A DNA stretch of 64,000 nt. Origin: CAJQQK01 sp963696075 (GTDB lineage: Bacteria > Pseudomonadota > Alphaproteobacteria > Rhizobiales > Hyphomicrobiaceae). Made by a program: the position numbers and the translations under genes. This document shows, piece after piece, positions 34,854 to 43,941 of the stretch; position 1 is the first letter of the stretch, and each line of letters starts with the position of its first letter. Location of the stretch: assembly GCA_963696075.1 (NCBI GenBank), contig CAVOJD010000036.1, positions 1 through 64,000 of the forward strand. The letters run 5' to 3'. The notes below the pieces were generated by a model, which saw nothing but the letters and a program-made list of their open reading frames with translations, ran no database searches and was not told the DNA's origin.

Positions 34854-35882
34854 ATGATTGGAAGCGCAGGCATTGCCGGACTGATATTGATTGCATTCGC
34901 AATCGCCATTCTCTGGTCCGTGGTCAAGATTGTACCCCAGGGTTACAATTACACAGTCGAGAACTTCGGAAAGTACAGCCGCACGCTCCAGCCCGGCCTG
35001 CACTTTCTTACCCCCGTCGTCGAACGCGTCGGCTACAAGATGAACATGAAGGAGCAGGTCCTCGACATTCCCGGCCAGGACGTCATCACCCGCGACAACG
35101 CCATGGTCCGCGTTGACGGCGTCAACTTCTACCAGATCCTGAATGCCGCCAAGGCCGCCTACGAAGTCGACTACCTCGAAGGCTCCATCATCAACCTCAC
35201 CATGACCAACATCCGTACCGTCATGGGTTCGATGGATCTCGACGAACTCCTCTCCAACCGCGACGTCATCAATGCCAAGCTCCTCGAAGTCGTCGACGCC
35301 GCAACCGAGACCTGGGGCGTCAAGGTCACCCGCATCGAGATCAAGGACATTGACCCGCCGCGCGACATCGTCGATTCGATGGGCCGCCAGATGAAGGCCG
35401 AGCGCGAGAAGCGTGCCCAGATCCTCGAGGCCCAGGGCTCACGTGAATCCGCCATCCTGAAAGCCGAAGGCGAAAAGCAGGCCGCCGTCCTCGAAGCCGA
35501 AGGCCGCCGCGAAGCTGCCTTCAAGGACGCCGAGGCCCGCGAACGTTCCGCTGAAGCCGAGGCCAAGGCGACCCAGATGGTCTCCGACGCCATCAGCGCT
35601 GGCAACGTCCAGGCAATCAACTACTTCGTCGCCAACAACTACATGAAGGCGCTGGAAGGCATCGCGAAATCGCCGAACCAGAAAATCCTGATGATGCCGC
35701 TCGAGGCCTCATCGATCATCGGCTCGCTCGCCGGTGTCGCGGAAATCGCCGGCGAAGCCTTCGGCGGCAAAAGGTCCAGCAACACCAACGGATCGACCAC
35801 GGCCAACGGCACCTCGAACACGCCGCCGCGCACACCGCCCGCGGCTCCGACAACACCAGACAACCCTTGGGGAAATTCTTAG
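34854..35882 (+). CDS. qmcA: SPFH/paraslipin membrane protein
   Basis: This 342-residue stomatin/prohibitin-family protein of the QmcA (paraslipin) type probably forms membrane microdomain scaffolds. It has one N-terminal transmembrane segment (IAGLILIAFAIAILWSVV), the SPFH domain (VPQGYNYTVENFGKYSRTL to DIDPPRDIVDSMGRQM), a long coiled coil rich in Glu/Ala (KAEREKRAQILEAQGSRESA), and a Thr/Pro/Asn-rich tail. The start at 34854 follows GAGGAATCGG; an in-frame ATG at 34821 has no such site. The nfeD partner gene follows, the classic pairing. Confidence 0.93.
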   Translation: MIGSAGIAGLILIAFAIAILWSVVKIVPQGYNYTVENFGKYSRTLQPGLHFLTPVVERVGYKMNMKEQVLDIPGQDVITRDNAMVRVDGVNFYQILNAAKAAYEVDYLEGSIINLTMTNIRTVMGSMDLDELLSNRDVINAKLLEVVDAATETWGVKVTRIEIKDIDPPRDIVDSMGRQMKAEREKRAQILEAQGSRESAILKAEGEKQAAVLEAEGRREAAFKDAEARERSAEAEAKATQMVSDAISAGNVQAINYFVANNYMKALEGIAKSPNQKILMMPLEASSIIGSLAGVAEIAGEAFGGKRSSNTNGSTTANGTSNTPPRTPPAAPTTPDNPWGNS

Positions 35883-35910
35883 TTCCCTAACAACCCTGAT
35901 GTAGACTGCC

Positions 35911-35936
35911 TGAGCCGGGCCCCTGGGCCCGGCTCA
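35911..35936 (+). other. hairpin between qmcA and nfeD
   Basis: A perfect 12-bp stem TGAGCCGGGCCC/GGGCCCGGCTCA with a 2-base gap lies between the two genes, without a T-run. It may stabilise the 3' end of qmcA mRNA or give unequal expression of the pair. Confidence 0.5.
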
Positions 35937-35987
35937 ATGCGAAGCGACCAAGTCGGTCGGGCGAGAGCCAATTGACCCCGCCCGCAA

Positions 35988-36458
35988 ATGAGGGACGACT
36001 GCCCGATGCAGGACTTAATGACGTTCGTTCTCAGCCTCGGCGGCTGGCTCTGGTTCATTCTGGCGCTGATCCTCATCCTGCTGGAATCGGTCCTGCCCGG
36101 CATCCATTTCATCTGGTTCGGCATGGCCGCCATCATCGTCGGCTTCCTTGCACTCGCCCTCGATATCGACTGGCAGATCCAGGTATTCTTGTTCGCGATC
36201 CTATCCGTCGTCACCGCATTGCTCGCACGCCGCTTTCTGTCGCCTGAAAACACCGTCACCGACGAACCGAGCCTGAATGAGCGCGGCGCGTATTACGTCG
36301 GCCGTGTCGTCGTCGTCGAAGAGCCGATTGTAAACGGCCGTGGCCGCGTCCGCGTCGGCGACAGCCTCTGGACCGCCTCCGGCCCGGACATGGCAACCGG
36401 CGCACGCGCCAAAGTCACCCGCGTCGACGGCACCGTCCTCGTCGTTGAACCGGCCTGA
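35988..36458 (+). CDS. NfeD-family membrane protein
   Basis: This 156-residue short-form NfeD protein is a partner of SPFH proteins. It has three hydrophobic segments (LGGWLWFILALILILLESVL, FIWFGMAAIIVGFLALAL, IQVFLFAILSVVTALLA) and then a C-terminal OB fold (GRVVVVEEPIVNGRGRVRVG, DSLWTASG, GARAKVTRVDGTVLVVEP). The protease domain of long NfeD is absent. The start may be 35988 or the ATG at 36006. It is probably co-transcribed with qmcA and acts in membrane quality control. A tandem repeat array follows 98 bases after its stop. Confidence 0.9.
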   Translation: MRDDCPMQDLMTFVLSLGGWLWFILALILILLESVLPGIHFIWFGMAAIIVGFLALALDIDWQIQVFLFAILSVVTALLARRFLSPENTVTDEPSLNERGAYYVGRVVVVEEPIVNGRGRVRVGDSLWTASGPDMATGARAKVTRVDGTVLVVEPA

Positions 36459-37063
36459 GAAACCCGGCCAGGGCGCCACTGCCCGCCAGCAGAACCCGGC
36501 GGCAAGACCCGTAGATCTTGCGAAGCCAAAACGGCAACCGGCACACCGTTCTATCCGGGGGCAACCGCGACCCGCGCCTTTGGCGCACCCACGCGGAGGG
36601 TCCGATCGCGACTACGACCGGAACAGCCCGTGCGCGAAATCACCTCGGCGGCAAAGCCGCCGGGGAGCAACCGCGACCCGCGCCGTTGGCGCGCCCGCGC
36701 GGAGGGCCCGATCGCGACTGCGACCGGAACAGCCCGTGCGCGAAATCACCTCGGCGGCAAAGCCGCCGGGGAGCAACCGCGACCCGCGCCGTTGGCGCGC
36801 CCGCGCGGAGGGCCCGGTCGCGACTGCGACCGGAACAGCCCGTGAGCGAAATCACCTCGGCGGCAAAGCCGCCGGGGAGCAACCGCGACCCGCGCCGTTG
36901 GCGCGCCCGCGCGGAGGGCCCGGTCGCGACTGCGACCGGAACAGCCCGTGAGCGAAATCACCTCGGCGGCAAAGCCGCCGGGGAGCAACCGCGACCCGCG
37001 CCGTTGGCGCGCCCGCGCGGAGGGCCCGGTCGCGACTGCGACCGGAACAGCCCGTGAGCGAAA
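36459..37063. other. convergent intergenic region filled by tandem repeats
   Basis: This region between nfeD (plus) and kdsD (minus) contains the 106-bp tandem array described separately. The first ~95 bases include short hairpin-forming sequence (AAGACCCGTAGATCTTGC) but no gene. Confidence 0.7.
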
Positions 37064-37066
37064 TCA
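36556..37066. repeat. 106-bp tandem repeat array
   Basis: Four full units begin at 36631, 36737, 36843 and 36949, followed by a 12-base stub from 37055. One degenerate unit precedes them from about 36556. The period is exactly 106. Each unit contains three small palindromes: CGGCGG/CCGCCG around CAAAG, GGTCGC/GCGACC around GACT, and CGCGCC-type G/C dyads. Units nearer kdsD are more alike; the first two carry GATCGCGACT where the last three carry GGTCGCGACT. The stub's AAATCA supplies the stop codon (TGA, minus strand) of kdsD. The period is not a multiple of three, so the open frames running through it are not genes. Confidence 0.92.
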
Positions 37067-38311
37067 GAGCCCGACGCGCAACAGGTCGTGCACATGCACG
37101 ATGCCAACCGGCTTGCCCTTCTCGACGACGAACAGCGCCGTAATCCGCGCACTGTTGATCTGCTCGAGCGCTGCGGATGCCAGCAGATCCGGCCGGATCG
37201 TCTTCGGCGCCTTGGTCATGATCTCGGCCGTCGTTGCCGTCAGCAGCCCATTGTTCATGTGTCGGCGAAGGTCACCGTCGGTGATTACACCGACCAGCCG
37301 GCCCGTGCGGTCAACCACCCCCAGGCACCCGAACGCCCTCTGCGTCATCGTCACGATCGCGTCCGCCATCGAAACGTCCTTGCCGACCAGCGGCAGCGCA
37401 CCATCACCCGCGTGCATGATATCGCTGACATACTTGAGCTGCGCGCCAAGTGAGCCGCCCGGATGGATCTGCTTGAAATCCTCCGCCGTGAACCCCTTCG
37501 CCTCAAGCAACGCAATCGCCAGGCAATCGCCCAGCGCCAGCGTCATCGTCGTCGACGTCGTCGGCGCCAACCCATGCGGACACGCTTCCGGCGCCTTCGG
37601 CAACGTCAGCACGACGTCTGCCGCCTTGCCGAGCGCTGATCCTGCTTTCGACGTGATCGCGATCAGCGGAACAGCAAATCTGCGGGTATGATTGAGGATA
37701 TTGCCAAGTTCGAACGTCTCCCCCGACCATGAGATCGCCAGCACCGCATCATCGCGCGTAATCATGCCAAGGTCGCCGTGCGAGGCTTCACTGGGGTGGA
37801 CAAAATGCGCCGTCGTCCCCGTGGATGCCAGCGTCGCGGCGATCTTCTGGCCGATGTGACCGGATTTCCCAATCCCTGTCACGATCACCCGGCCCCGCGC
37901 CGCACCAAGCACTTGCACCGCCTTCGCGAAAGGCGCCGCCATCTGCTTCGACAGCGCCGCCATCAAGTCGTTCAGACCGTTGATTTCCAGCTTGAGCGTC
38001 CGCTTGGCGGATCGCGCAATGAGCGAGACCCCGGCCGCACGCGTGCCCGCCGTCGATCGGGCAACCCGCTTAGGTGTCCGCGTCTTGGCGCCCGCGGCAG
38101 ACTTCGTCTTGCTTTTAGGGTTCGCCACTGCCTGAGCCGCGCCCGCCGGTTTCGGCGCAGCGCCCTTCTTGGGCCCCTTCGCGGGCTTGGCCGCCTGCTG
38201 GGATTTCCCCGCCACAGCCTTTGCCCCGCGCACAGGCTGACTGCGTTTCACCTTGCCCGTCTCGCCGGTCTTGAGCGTCTGCCGCCGTGTCGTGGCTGCC
38301 GTCATCGTCAT
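37064..38311 (-). CDS. kdsD: Arabinose-5-phosphate isomerase (KpsF/GutQ) with basic N-terminal tail
   Basis: This enzyme converts ribulose 5-phosphate to arabinose 5-phosphate, the precursor of Kdo in lipopolysaccharide. It has a SIS domain (GKSGHIGQKIAATLASTG, HPSEASHGDLGMI, ISWSGETFELGNI) and then two CBS repeats (SDIMHAGDGALPLV, EIMTKAPKTI). The normal family length is about 320-330; this one has 415 residues because of a ~100-residue N-terminal tail rich in Lys/Ala/Pro (KPAKGPKKGAAPKPAG, KSKTKSAAGAKTRTPKR) resembling histone H1. The start at 38311 follows GGGGGA, so the tail appears to be translated. Its stop codon lies within the 106-bp repeat array. Confidence 0.9.
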   Translation of the reverse strand: MTMTAATTRRQTLKTGETGKVKRSQPVRGAKAVAGKSQQAAKPAKGPKKGAAPKPAGAAQAVANPKSKTKSAAGAKTRTPKRVARSTAGTRAAGVSLIARSAKRTLKLEINGLNDLMAALSKQMAAPFAKAVQVLGAARGRVIVTGIGKSGHIGQKIAATLASTGTTAHFVHPSEASHGDLGMITRDDAVLAISWSGETFELGNILNHTRRFAVPLIAITSKAGSALGKAADVVLTLPKAPEACPHGLAPTTSTTMTLALGDCLAIALLEAKGFTAEDFKQIHPGGSLGAQLKYVSDIMHAGDGALPLVGKDVSMADAIVTMTQRAFGCLGVVDRTGRLVGVITDGDLRRHMNNGLLTATTAEIMTKAPKTIRPDLLASAALEQINSARITALFVVEKGKPVGIVHVHDLLRVGL

Positions 38312-38649
38312 CAATCCCCCAGGTCGCGGCCCCCGCCGCTTCCGCGCCGTATCGCGTTTGGACTGTCCATACAATCCCTCGCGTGCAAACTGAAACAATT
38401 TCGAGCCCCGATACACAACGAAAAGGCCGCGACCTGCCGTCTCGAACCGCAACACCACCTAACCAAACCTTAACCCACCCGATAGTAGTCTCATCCCGCG
38501 GCGCCGTATTGCGTGCAATCAGACCGGACAAACTCTGACGCCCCGTTGGTTGCTTTTTGCCGTTGATCGAAAGCGATTAGCGCAATTCGGAGCGGGTTTT
38601 GCCGCGCATCCCAGAACATGATCGTGCATCCGGCCCCGTGCCGGAGCCA
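38312..38649. other. divergent intergenic region
   Basis: About 340 bases lie between the divergent kdsD and beta-barrel genes. The kdsD open frame extends into it, but without homology or a better ribosome-binding site. No RNA gene or repeat is evident. Confidence 0.4.
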
Positions 38650-40126
38650 ATGACACCCGCAGCCCTGCTGCGCGTGGCAGCGTCGGCTTGCGCCCTCTTC
38701 CTCCTGCCGCTCCTCATTCTGCTTCTCGTCTTCGCGCCCCTCAACACCGCCCAGGCCCAGGACCAGGCGTCCCCCGCCTCTTCCGCGATCAGCCAGTCAT
38801 CGGACTTGCGCCCAACCGTGCGCCCCGAGCCGGGCGATTTTTCAGCCGACCTTAAGGCCACCGACCGCTTGGGCCCGCGTGAGCCGGACCTGCGCCTCGA
38901 AGCTGACCGCAACGCTTTTAACGATCCACCTGCAGGCTACGACAGCCGCCGTTTCCAGATCGAGCCGATCCCCCTTGCCGACCGCCGCATCCGCGACCTC
39001 TATGAAATCGAGCCTTACGAACACCTGGGCTGGCGGCTCGGAAGCTTCATCCTCTATTCGCAGATCGACATCGGCGGCGGCTGGGAGTTCGAACGTCTTC
39101 TATGAGCCGTCCGCCCGCGCCGACTGGTTGGCCGCGATTGACTCCGAAACCCGCCTCGTCTCCGACTGGGACAACCACGCCCTCGAACTGCGCATGCGTC
39201 ATGCCGGCGACTTCCAACGCGACTTTCCCGGCCAGGACGATGCCGCCAGAACGTATGAACTGCGCGGCCGCCTCGACGTGCGCCGCTCAACCCGGCTCGA
39301 GGCCACCATCGGCCACGACACCACCCGCGAAGAAGCCAACGCCATCGATGCCGCGCCCAATGCCGGATCGCGCCGCGACGTCACAACCGACCGTGCCACG
39401 GTATCGGCCAACCATAGCTTCAACCGCCTGAGCCTCGACCTGCGCGGCGGCTTTCGCAACACCACCTACGACGATCCCCTTACGACGCCGTCGCGTGATT
39501 TCAACCAGCGCACCATCACCGGGCGCGCCTCCTGGTCCTTCCGCCCGACACTCGCAGCCTTCAGCGAACTCGGTTACGACCGCCGTGACCGTGCCGCCGC
39601 GCCCGCCTCCGATGGCTTGTCACGCTCCTCCGATGGCGAGCGTGTCCGCCTTGGCCTCTCCTTTGGCCAGACCGGCGCGGTCCTGCGCGGCGAGGCAAGC
39701 CTCGGCTACGGCCGCCAGCGCCCGGACAGCGCAGCGCTTCCCGACGTCCACGCCTTCCTCATCGACGCCAATCTCGCCTGGCGCATCACGCCACTGACCG
39801 CGCTCCTCTTCACCGCCGAGACGACCATCGACGAGACCAGCGTTGCCGGCGCCTCAGCCGCCGTGAACCGGCGCTTGGGAGTTGGAATTCGCCATGCTTT
39901 CCGCCGTCATCTGATTGGCGAAGCGGGCATCACCTACGGCGTCCAGGACTACCGCGGCGCCACCCTCGATGAGACATCCATCGAGTTCCGCTCCCGCGTC
40001 GAATACACCGTAAACCGCAACGTCGCCCTCTTCACCGAGGCGCGTCACACCCGCTTCGATTCGACCGCCACAGGCCGCGACTACGACGCCACCGCCCTCC
40101 GCTTCGGCGCCCGCCTGCGCAACTGA
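38650..40126 (+). CDS. Outer-membrane beta-barrel protein, frameshifted
   Basis: The N-terminal signal segment (ACALFLLPLLILLLVFAPL, cleavage near AQA) and an extended periplasmic region precede a barrel of repeated amphipathic strands (ARADWLAAIDSETRLVSDW, RLEATIGHDTTREEA, LRGEASLGYGRQR, NRNVALFTEARHTRF). The protein resembles putative beta-barrel porin 2-type proteins of alphaproteobacteria. The frame breaks near 39091: the first frame ends at 39105 and the rest continues in the next frame. Deleting one g from TGGGAG rejoins it as IGGGWSSNVFYEPS. The intact protein would be about 491 residues. Start 38650 follows CGGAG. An exopolysaccharide or surface role is conceivable. Confidence 0.78.
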
Positions 40127-40205
40127 TTGAGATCGCGCCGGCCCAGTCATCTTAACCACGCAGGCCCGAATCAGCGCCGACCATTGATCCACCCAACGGT
40201 CTGCG

Positions 40206-40316
40206 TTCCCGAAAAATGCGAGAGCATTTATCCGGGATCTTTCGCGCCTGCGGCAAGCCACACCGTGACATTCGATGATAAGGATCCCGGATAAGCGCTG
40301 ACGCGCTTTCCGGGAA
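40206..40316. repeat. long imperfect palindrome between barrel gene and galU
   Basis: Arms of 34 bases (40206-40239 and 40283-40316) match at 27 positions, with mismatches mostly transitions. The inner 12 bases TTATCCGGGATC/GATCCCGGATAA are perfect. The form CCGGATAAGCGC...GCGCTTTCCGGG is a type seen between convergent genes in related genomes. It probably ends both transcripts or is a remnant of an intergenic repeat family. Confidence 0.75.
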
Positions 40317-40388
40317 AGCAAATTGGAAACCCGAGGCGTGCTTCAACCTCACAGTTAGGAGGTGTCCGCTAATCGGGATTGGCCTTGA

Positions 40389-41276
40389 TCACCCAAGCAT
40401 CCGCTTGATCTCGGCCTTAAGCTCATCGCTCAACTCCGGCCGCGACAGGGCATAGGCAATGTTCGCCGTCAGGAACCCGATCTTTGAACCACAGTCGTGG
40501 ATTTCACCATCATACTGGACCGCAAAGAACGGCTGGCCGAGATCATCTCTGAGCCGCAGCATCGAATTGGTCAGTTGTATCTCACCACCGACACCGGCTT
40601 CCTGCTCACCCAGGAACTTGAAGATCTCCGGCTGCAGGATGTAGCGCCCCGAAATGTGCAGGTTCGACGGCGCGTCCTCCTTCGCCGGCTTCTCCACCAT
40701 CTCCGTAACCGGCGACACCTTCGCCGTGCGATCCTCGACCCCGCAGATGCCGTACTGGTGCACCTGGTCTTCCGGCACCGGCGCAACGTTGATGTGATTG
40801 CCGCCGTGCTCGTTATAGGCCTCGATCATGCTCTTCAGGCACGGCGTCTCGCTCAAGTGCAGCATATCCGGCAGCAACAGCGCGAACGGCTCATCACCGA
40901 CAATATCGCGCGCACACCACACCGCATGCCCGAGCCCCAGCGGCGCCTGCTGGCGTGTGAAACTCGTCATGCCCGCCGCCGGCAGATCCGCCTTGAGCCC
41001 CTCGAGGGCGTCCTTCTTGCCGCGCTTCGCCAGCGTATCCTCGAGTTCGTAGGCAAGGTCGAAATGATCCTCGATCACCGCCTTGTTGCGTCCCGTCACG
41101 AAAATGAAGTGCTCGATACCGGCCGCCCGCGCCTCGTCAACCACATGCTGGATCACCGGCCGGTCGACCACGGTGAGCATTTCCTTCGGCACCGCCTTCG
41201 TCGCCGGCAGGAACCGCGTCCCCAAGCCTGCGACGGGAAACACCGCCTTGCGCACCTTTTTGTGTTTCTGAGACAT
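40389..41276 (-). CDS. galU: UTP-glucose-1-phosphate uridylyltransferase
   Basis: GalU makes UDP-glucose from UTP and glucose-1-phosphate for polysaccharide and glycolipid synthesis. The 295-residue protein has the nucleotidyltransferase signature PVAGLGTRFLPATKAVPKEM near the N-terminus, LPDMLH with the metal-binding Asp, and EMVEKP. Length is normal. The start at 41276 follows GGGAG. It is divergent from galE, so UDP-glucose formation and its epimerisation to UDP-galactose are encoded side by side. Confidence 0.96.
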   Translation of the reverse strand: MSQKHKKVRKAVFPVAGLGTRFLPATKAVPKEMLTVVDRPVIQHVVDEARAAGIEHFIFVTGRNKAVIEDHFDLAYELEDTLAKRGKKDALEGLKADLPAAGMTSFTRQQAPLGLGHAVWCARDIVGDEPFALLLPDMLHLSETPCLKSMIEAYNEHGGNHINVAPVPEDQVHQYGICGVEDRTAKVSPVTEMVEKPAKEDAPSNLHISGRYILQPEIFKFLGEQEAGVGGEIQLTNSMLRLRDDLGQPFFAVQYDGEIHDCGSKIGFLTANIAYALSRPELSDELKAEIKRMLG

Positions 41277-41485
41277 TCAGCAAGCTCCCTCTTTCTCAAA
41301 CGTGACGGCATTCAAAGCGCATCGATCCGTGAGCATAAGCAACCACCGCGAGGCCATGCCCACTTCAAAACCCGGCGAGTTAGGTCCGTCCGGATCAACA
41401 GTGTCAAGCAAACCAGTAAATAGGGTTTGGTAATATGGTGAAGGGTATGATTTGACGTCATCTTATTGCGGCGGAGGCCCGCAAT

Positions 41486-42505
41486 ATGCCTTTCAACGAA
41501 TGGAAAAAAGTAAATATGAGCATCCTCGTGACGGGCGGCGCCGGCTTCATCGGCTCCCACATGACCCATCGCCTTGCCGACCTCGGCGAAAAAGCCGTCG
41601 TGCTTGACAATTTGTCGACCGGCTTTCGCTGGGCCATCCCTGACGAGACCCCACTCGTTGAAGGCGATATCGGTGACCAGGAGCTCACAGCCCGCATCAT
41701 CGACGAACATGAGGTTGACGCGATCATCCACTTCGCCGGCTCCATCGTCGTGCCGGAATCAGTTGCAGATCCCCTCGGCTACTATCTCAACAACACCGTG
41801 AAATCGCGCGCCCTGATGGCGGTCGCAGTCGAAAAGGGCGTCCGCCACTTCATTTTCTCCTCCACCGCCGCCGTCTACGGCGCGCCCGAGACCATGCCCG
41901 TCACCGAGGCCACCCCCCAGCTCCCCGTCTCGCCTTATGGCTCCTCCAAGCTGATGACCGAGACGATGCTGCGCGACACCGCCGCAGCCCACGACTTTCA
42001 CTACGCCGCTTTGCGCTATTTCAATGTCGCCGGCGCCGAACCGAAGGGCCGCACCGGCCAGTCGACCAAGGGCGCCACCCACCTCATCAAGGTTGCCTGC
42101 GAAACCGCCCAGGGCAAGCGCACCCACCTTGACGTCTACGGCACCGACTATCCCACCCCCGACGGCACCTGCGTGCGCGATTACATCCACGTCTGGGACC
42201 TCGTCAAAGCCCATTCCGACGCCCTCGCCTATCTGCGGGGCGGCGGCCCGTCGACCATCATGAACTGTGGCTATTCCCGAGGCTTTTCCGTCCTCGAGGT
42301 CATCGACGCCGTCAAACGCGTCTCCGGACGCGACTTCGAAGTCCGCCTGACCGGCCGCCGCCCCGGCGATCCGCCTGAGATCGTCGCCGCCTCCGACCTC
42401 ATCCGTAAAACCCTCGGCTGGCAGCCCGAACTCGAGGATCTCGACCTGATCGTCCGCCACGCGCTCGACTGGGAAGCAAACCTTGCCCGGCGCAACTCGA
42501 TCTGA
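41486..42505 (+). CDS. galE: UDP-glucose 4-epimerase
   Basis: GalE interconverts UDP-glucose and UDP-galactose with bound NAD. The extended SDR fold is clear: SILVTGGAGFIGSH (NAD binding), FSSTAAVYG and the catalytic YGSSK, then NVAGAEPKGRTGQ and RDYIHVWDL. The strong ribosome-binding site GGAGG at 41472-41476 fits a start at 41486 and adds ten residues before the canonical start. The ATG at 41516 gives the usual family N-terminus but has only a weak site. It is divergent from galU. Confidence 0.94.
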   Translation: MPFNEWKKVNMSILVTGGAGFIGSHMTHRLADLGEKAVVLDNLSTGFRWAIPDETPLVEGDIGDQELTARIIDEHEVDAIIHFAGSIVVPESVADPLGYYLNNTVKSRALMAVAVEKGVRHFIFSSTAAVYGAPETMPVTEATPQLPVSPYGSSKLMTETMLRDTAAAHDFHYAALRYFNVAGAEPKGRTGQSTKGATHLIKVACETAQGKRTHLDVYGTDYPTPDGTCVRDYIHVWDLVKAHSDALAYLRGGGPSTIMNCGYSRGFSVLEVIDAVKRVSGRDFEVRLTGRRPGDPPEIVAASDLIRKTLGWQPELEDLDLIVRHALDWEANLARRNSI

Positions 42506-42609
42506 TCCAGCCCTCGACGTCTCCATGACGCCGCCCTATTCCTGTTCTGGATGAAACCGCGCCCACGCCATCATCGGCCGGGCGCGCGTATTCCAGGCGG
42601 GAAAAGGTC

Positions 42610-43900
42610 ATGCTTGAACAGCGCAAGCCACAGCGAACCACGAGGCGCGAGCAGACCCGCGCTGCTGCATGTATCGCAGCGCTCGTGTGCCTCTTTGCCC
42701 TCCCGCTGGCCCCCGCTGCCGCATCCGGCCCCACCTTCGACGCGTGGCGCGCCGCGCTCTGGCCGGACGCCCGCGCCTTTGGCATCACCCGCGAAACCTT
42801 CGATGCAGCCTTCCGCGGCGTCACCCCCGACACCTCACTGCCCGACCTCGTCCATCCCACCGGCAAACCAGCTCCCCCGAAGCGCGGTCAGGCCGAATTC
42901 ACGCGCCCGCCCCAGGCCTACGTCGATGATACGCGCATCGCCCGGCTTGCTGAAATCGGTCGCGAACTCGCCGAAAAACATCGCACCATCCTCGACAAAA
43001 TAGAGGCCCGCTTCGGCGTTGACCGCGCCGCCATCCTCGCAATCTGGGGCCGCGAGACCGCCTACGGCACCTACCAGGTCCGCCATGACGCCATCCGCGC
43101 GCTCGCAACCCAGGCCTTCATGGGCCGTCGCGCCGACATGTTCCGCCAGGAGTTGCTCCACGCCCTCAAGATGCTCCAGGACGGCGTCATCACCCGCGAG
43201 CGCTTCAAGGCCTCCTGGGCCGGCGCCACCGGCCTCACCCAGTTCATGCCGTCTGAATTCGACAAGCTCGCCGTCGACATCGACGACGACGGGCGCCGTG
43301 ACATCTGGTCCATCCCCGACGCGCTCGCCTCCGCCGCCAATCAGCTCGCCACCAAAGGCTGGATCAGCGGCCGTACCTGGGGCTACGAAGTATCCCTGCC
43401 CAAAGGCGTCACCTGCGCCGAAGACGGTCCCCCCCGCACCAAGCCCGTCCGCGACTGGGTTGCCCGCGGCGTCCGCCGCGTTGCCGGGCGCAAATTCTCA
43501 AGCCCAGGCACTCGGCTACGACACCTTCCTCTTCTCCCCCGGCGGTGGCATGGGCCCGACCTTCCTCGTCACCGAGAACTTCATGGTCTTCAAGGCCTAC
43601 AACATGTCCGACCTTTATGCCCTCTACGTCGGCCACCTCATGGATCGCATCAAGGGCGGCGGCCGCTTCGTGACCGGCTGGGATCGCATCACCCAGCTCC
43701 CCACCCGTCAGATCGCCGCAATTCAGGAGATTCTGCAGCGTGAAGGCTATGCCATCGCCAAGATCGACGGCTTCATCGGCCCGAACACACGCAGCCAGAT
43801 CGGAACCTACCAACTGAAACACGCCCTTCCCGTTGATTGTTGGCCCTCCGCCACCCTGCTCGAGACCATGCAACAACGAACATCCGCCCCCCCGCGCTAG
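42610..43900 (+). CDS. Lytic murein transglycosylase (MltB-type), frameshifted
   Basis: This is a periplasmic enzyme that cleaves the glycan strand between MurNAc and GlcNAc. It has a signal peptide (cleavage near APAAA, about residue 38), the SLT_2 catalytic domain with E149 in IWGRETAYGTY and GLTQFMPSEF, and a C-terminal peptidoglycan-binding domain (LQREGYAIAKIDGFIGPNTR). The frame breaks near 43499: deleting one a from TCAAGCC joins GRKFS to AQALGYDTF and carries the frame to 43900. The intact protein would be about 429 residues. Either a sequencing error or a real loss of the C-terminal third. Confidence 0.85.
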
Positions 43901-43941
43901 CCGCTTGGCCACAACCCGCGAACCGGTTATCAGGTTGAACC

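Noticed and set aside
36518..37057. Long open frames running through the 106-bp tandem repeats on both strands
   Set aside because: The period is not divisible by three, so the repeat peptide cycles through frames. No ribosome-binding site or family similarity; the reading frames follow from G/C-rich repeats lacking stop codons.
36556..37066. Possible CRISPR array
   Set aside because: Units are contiguous 106-bp copies with no unique spacers and no cas genes nearby.
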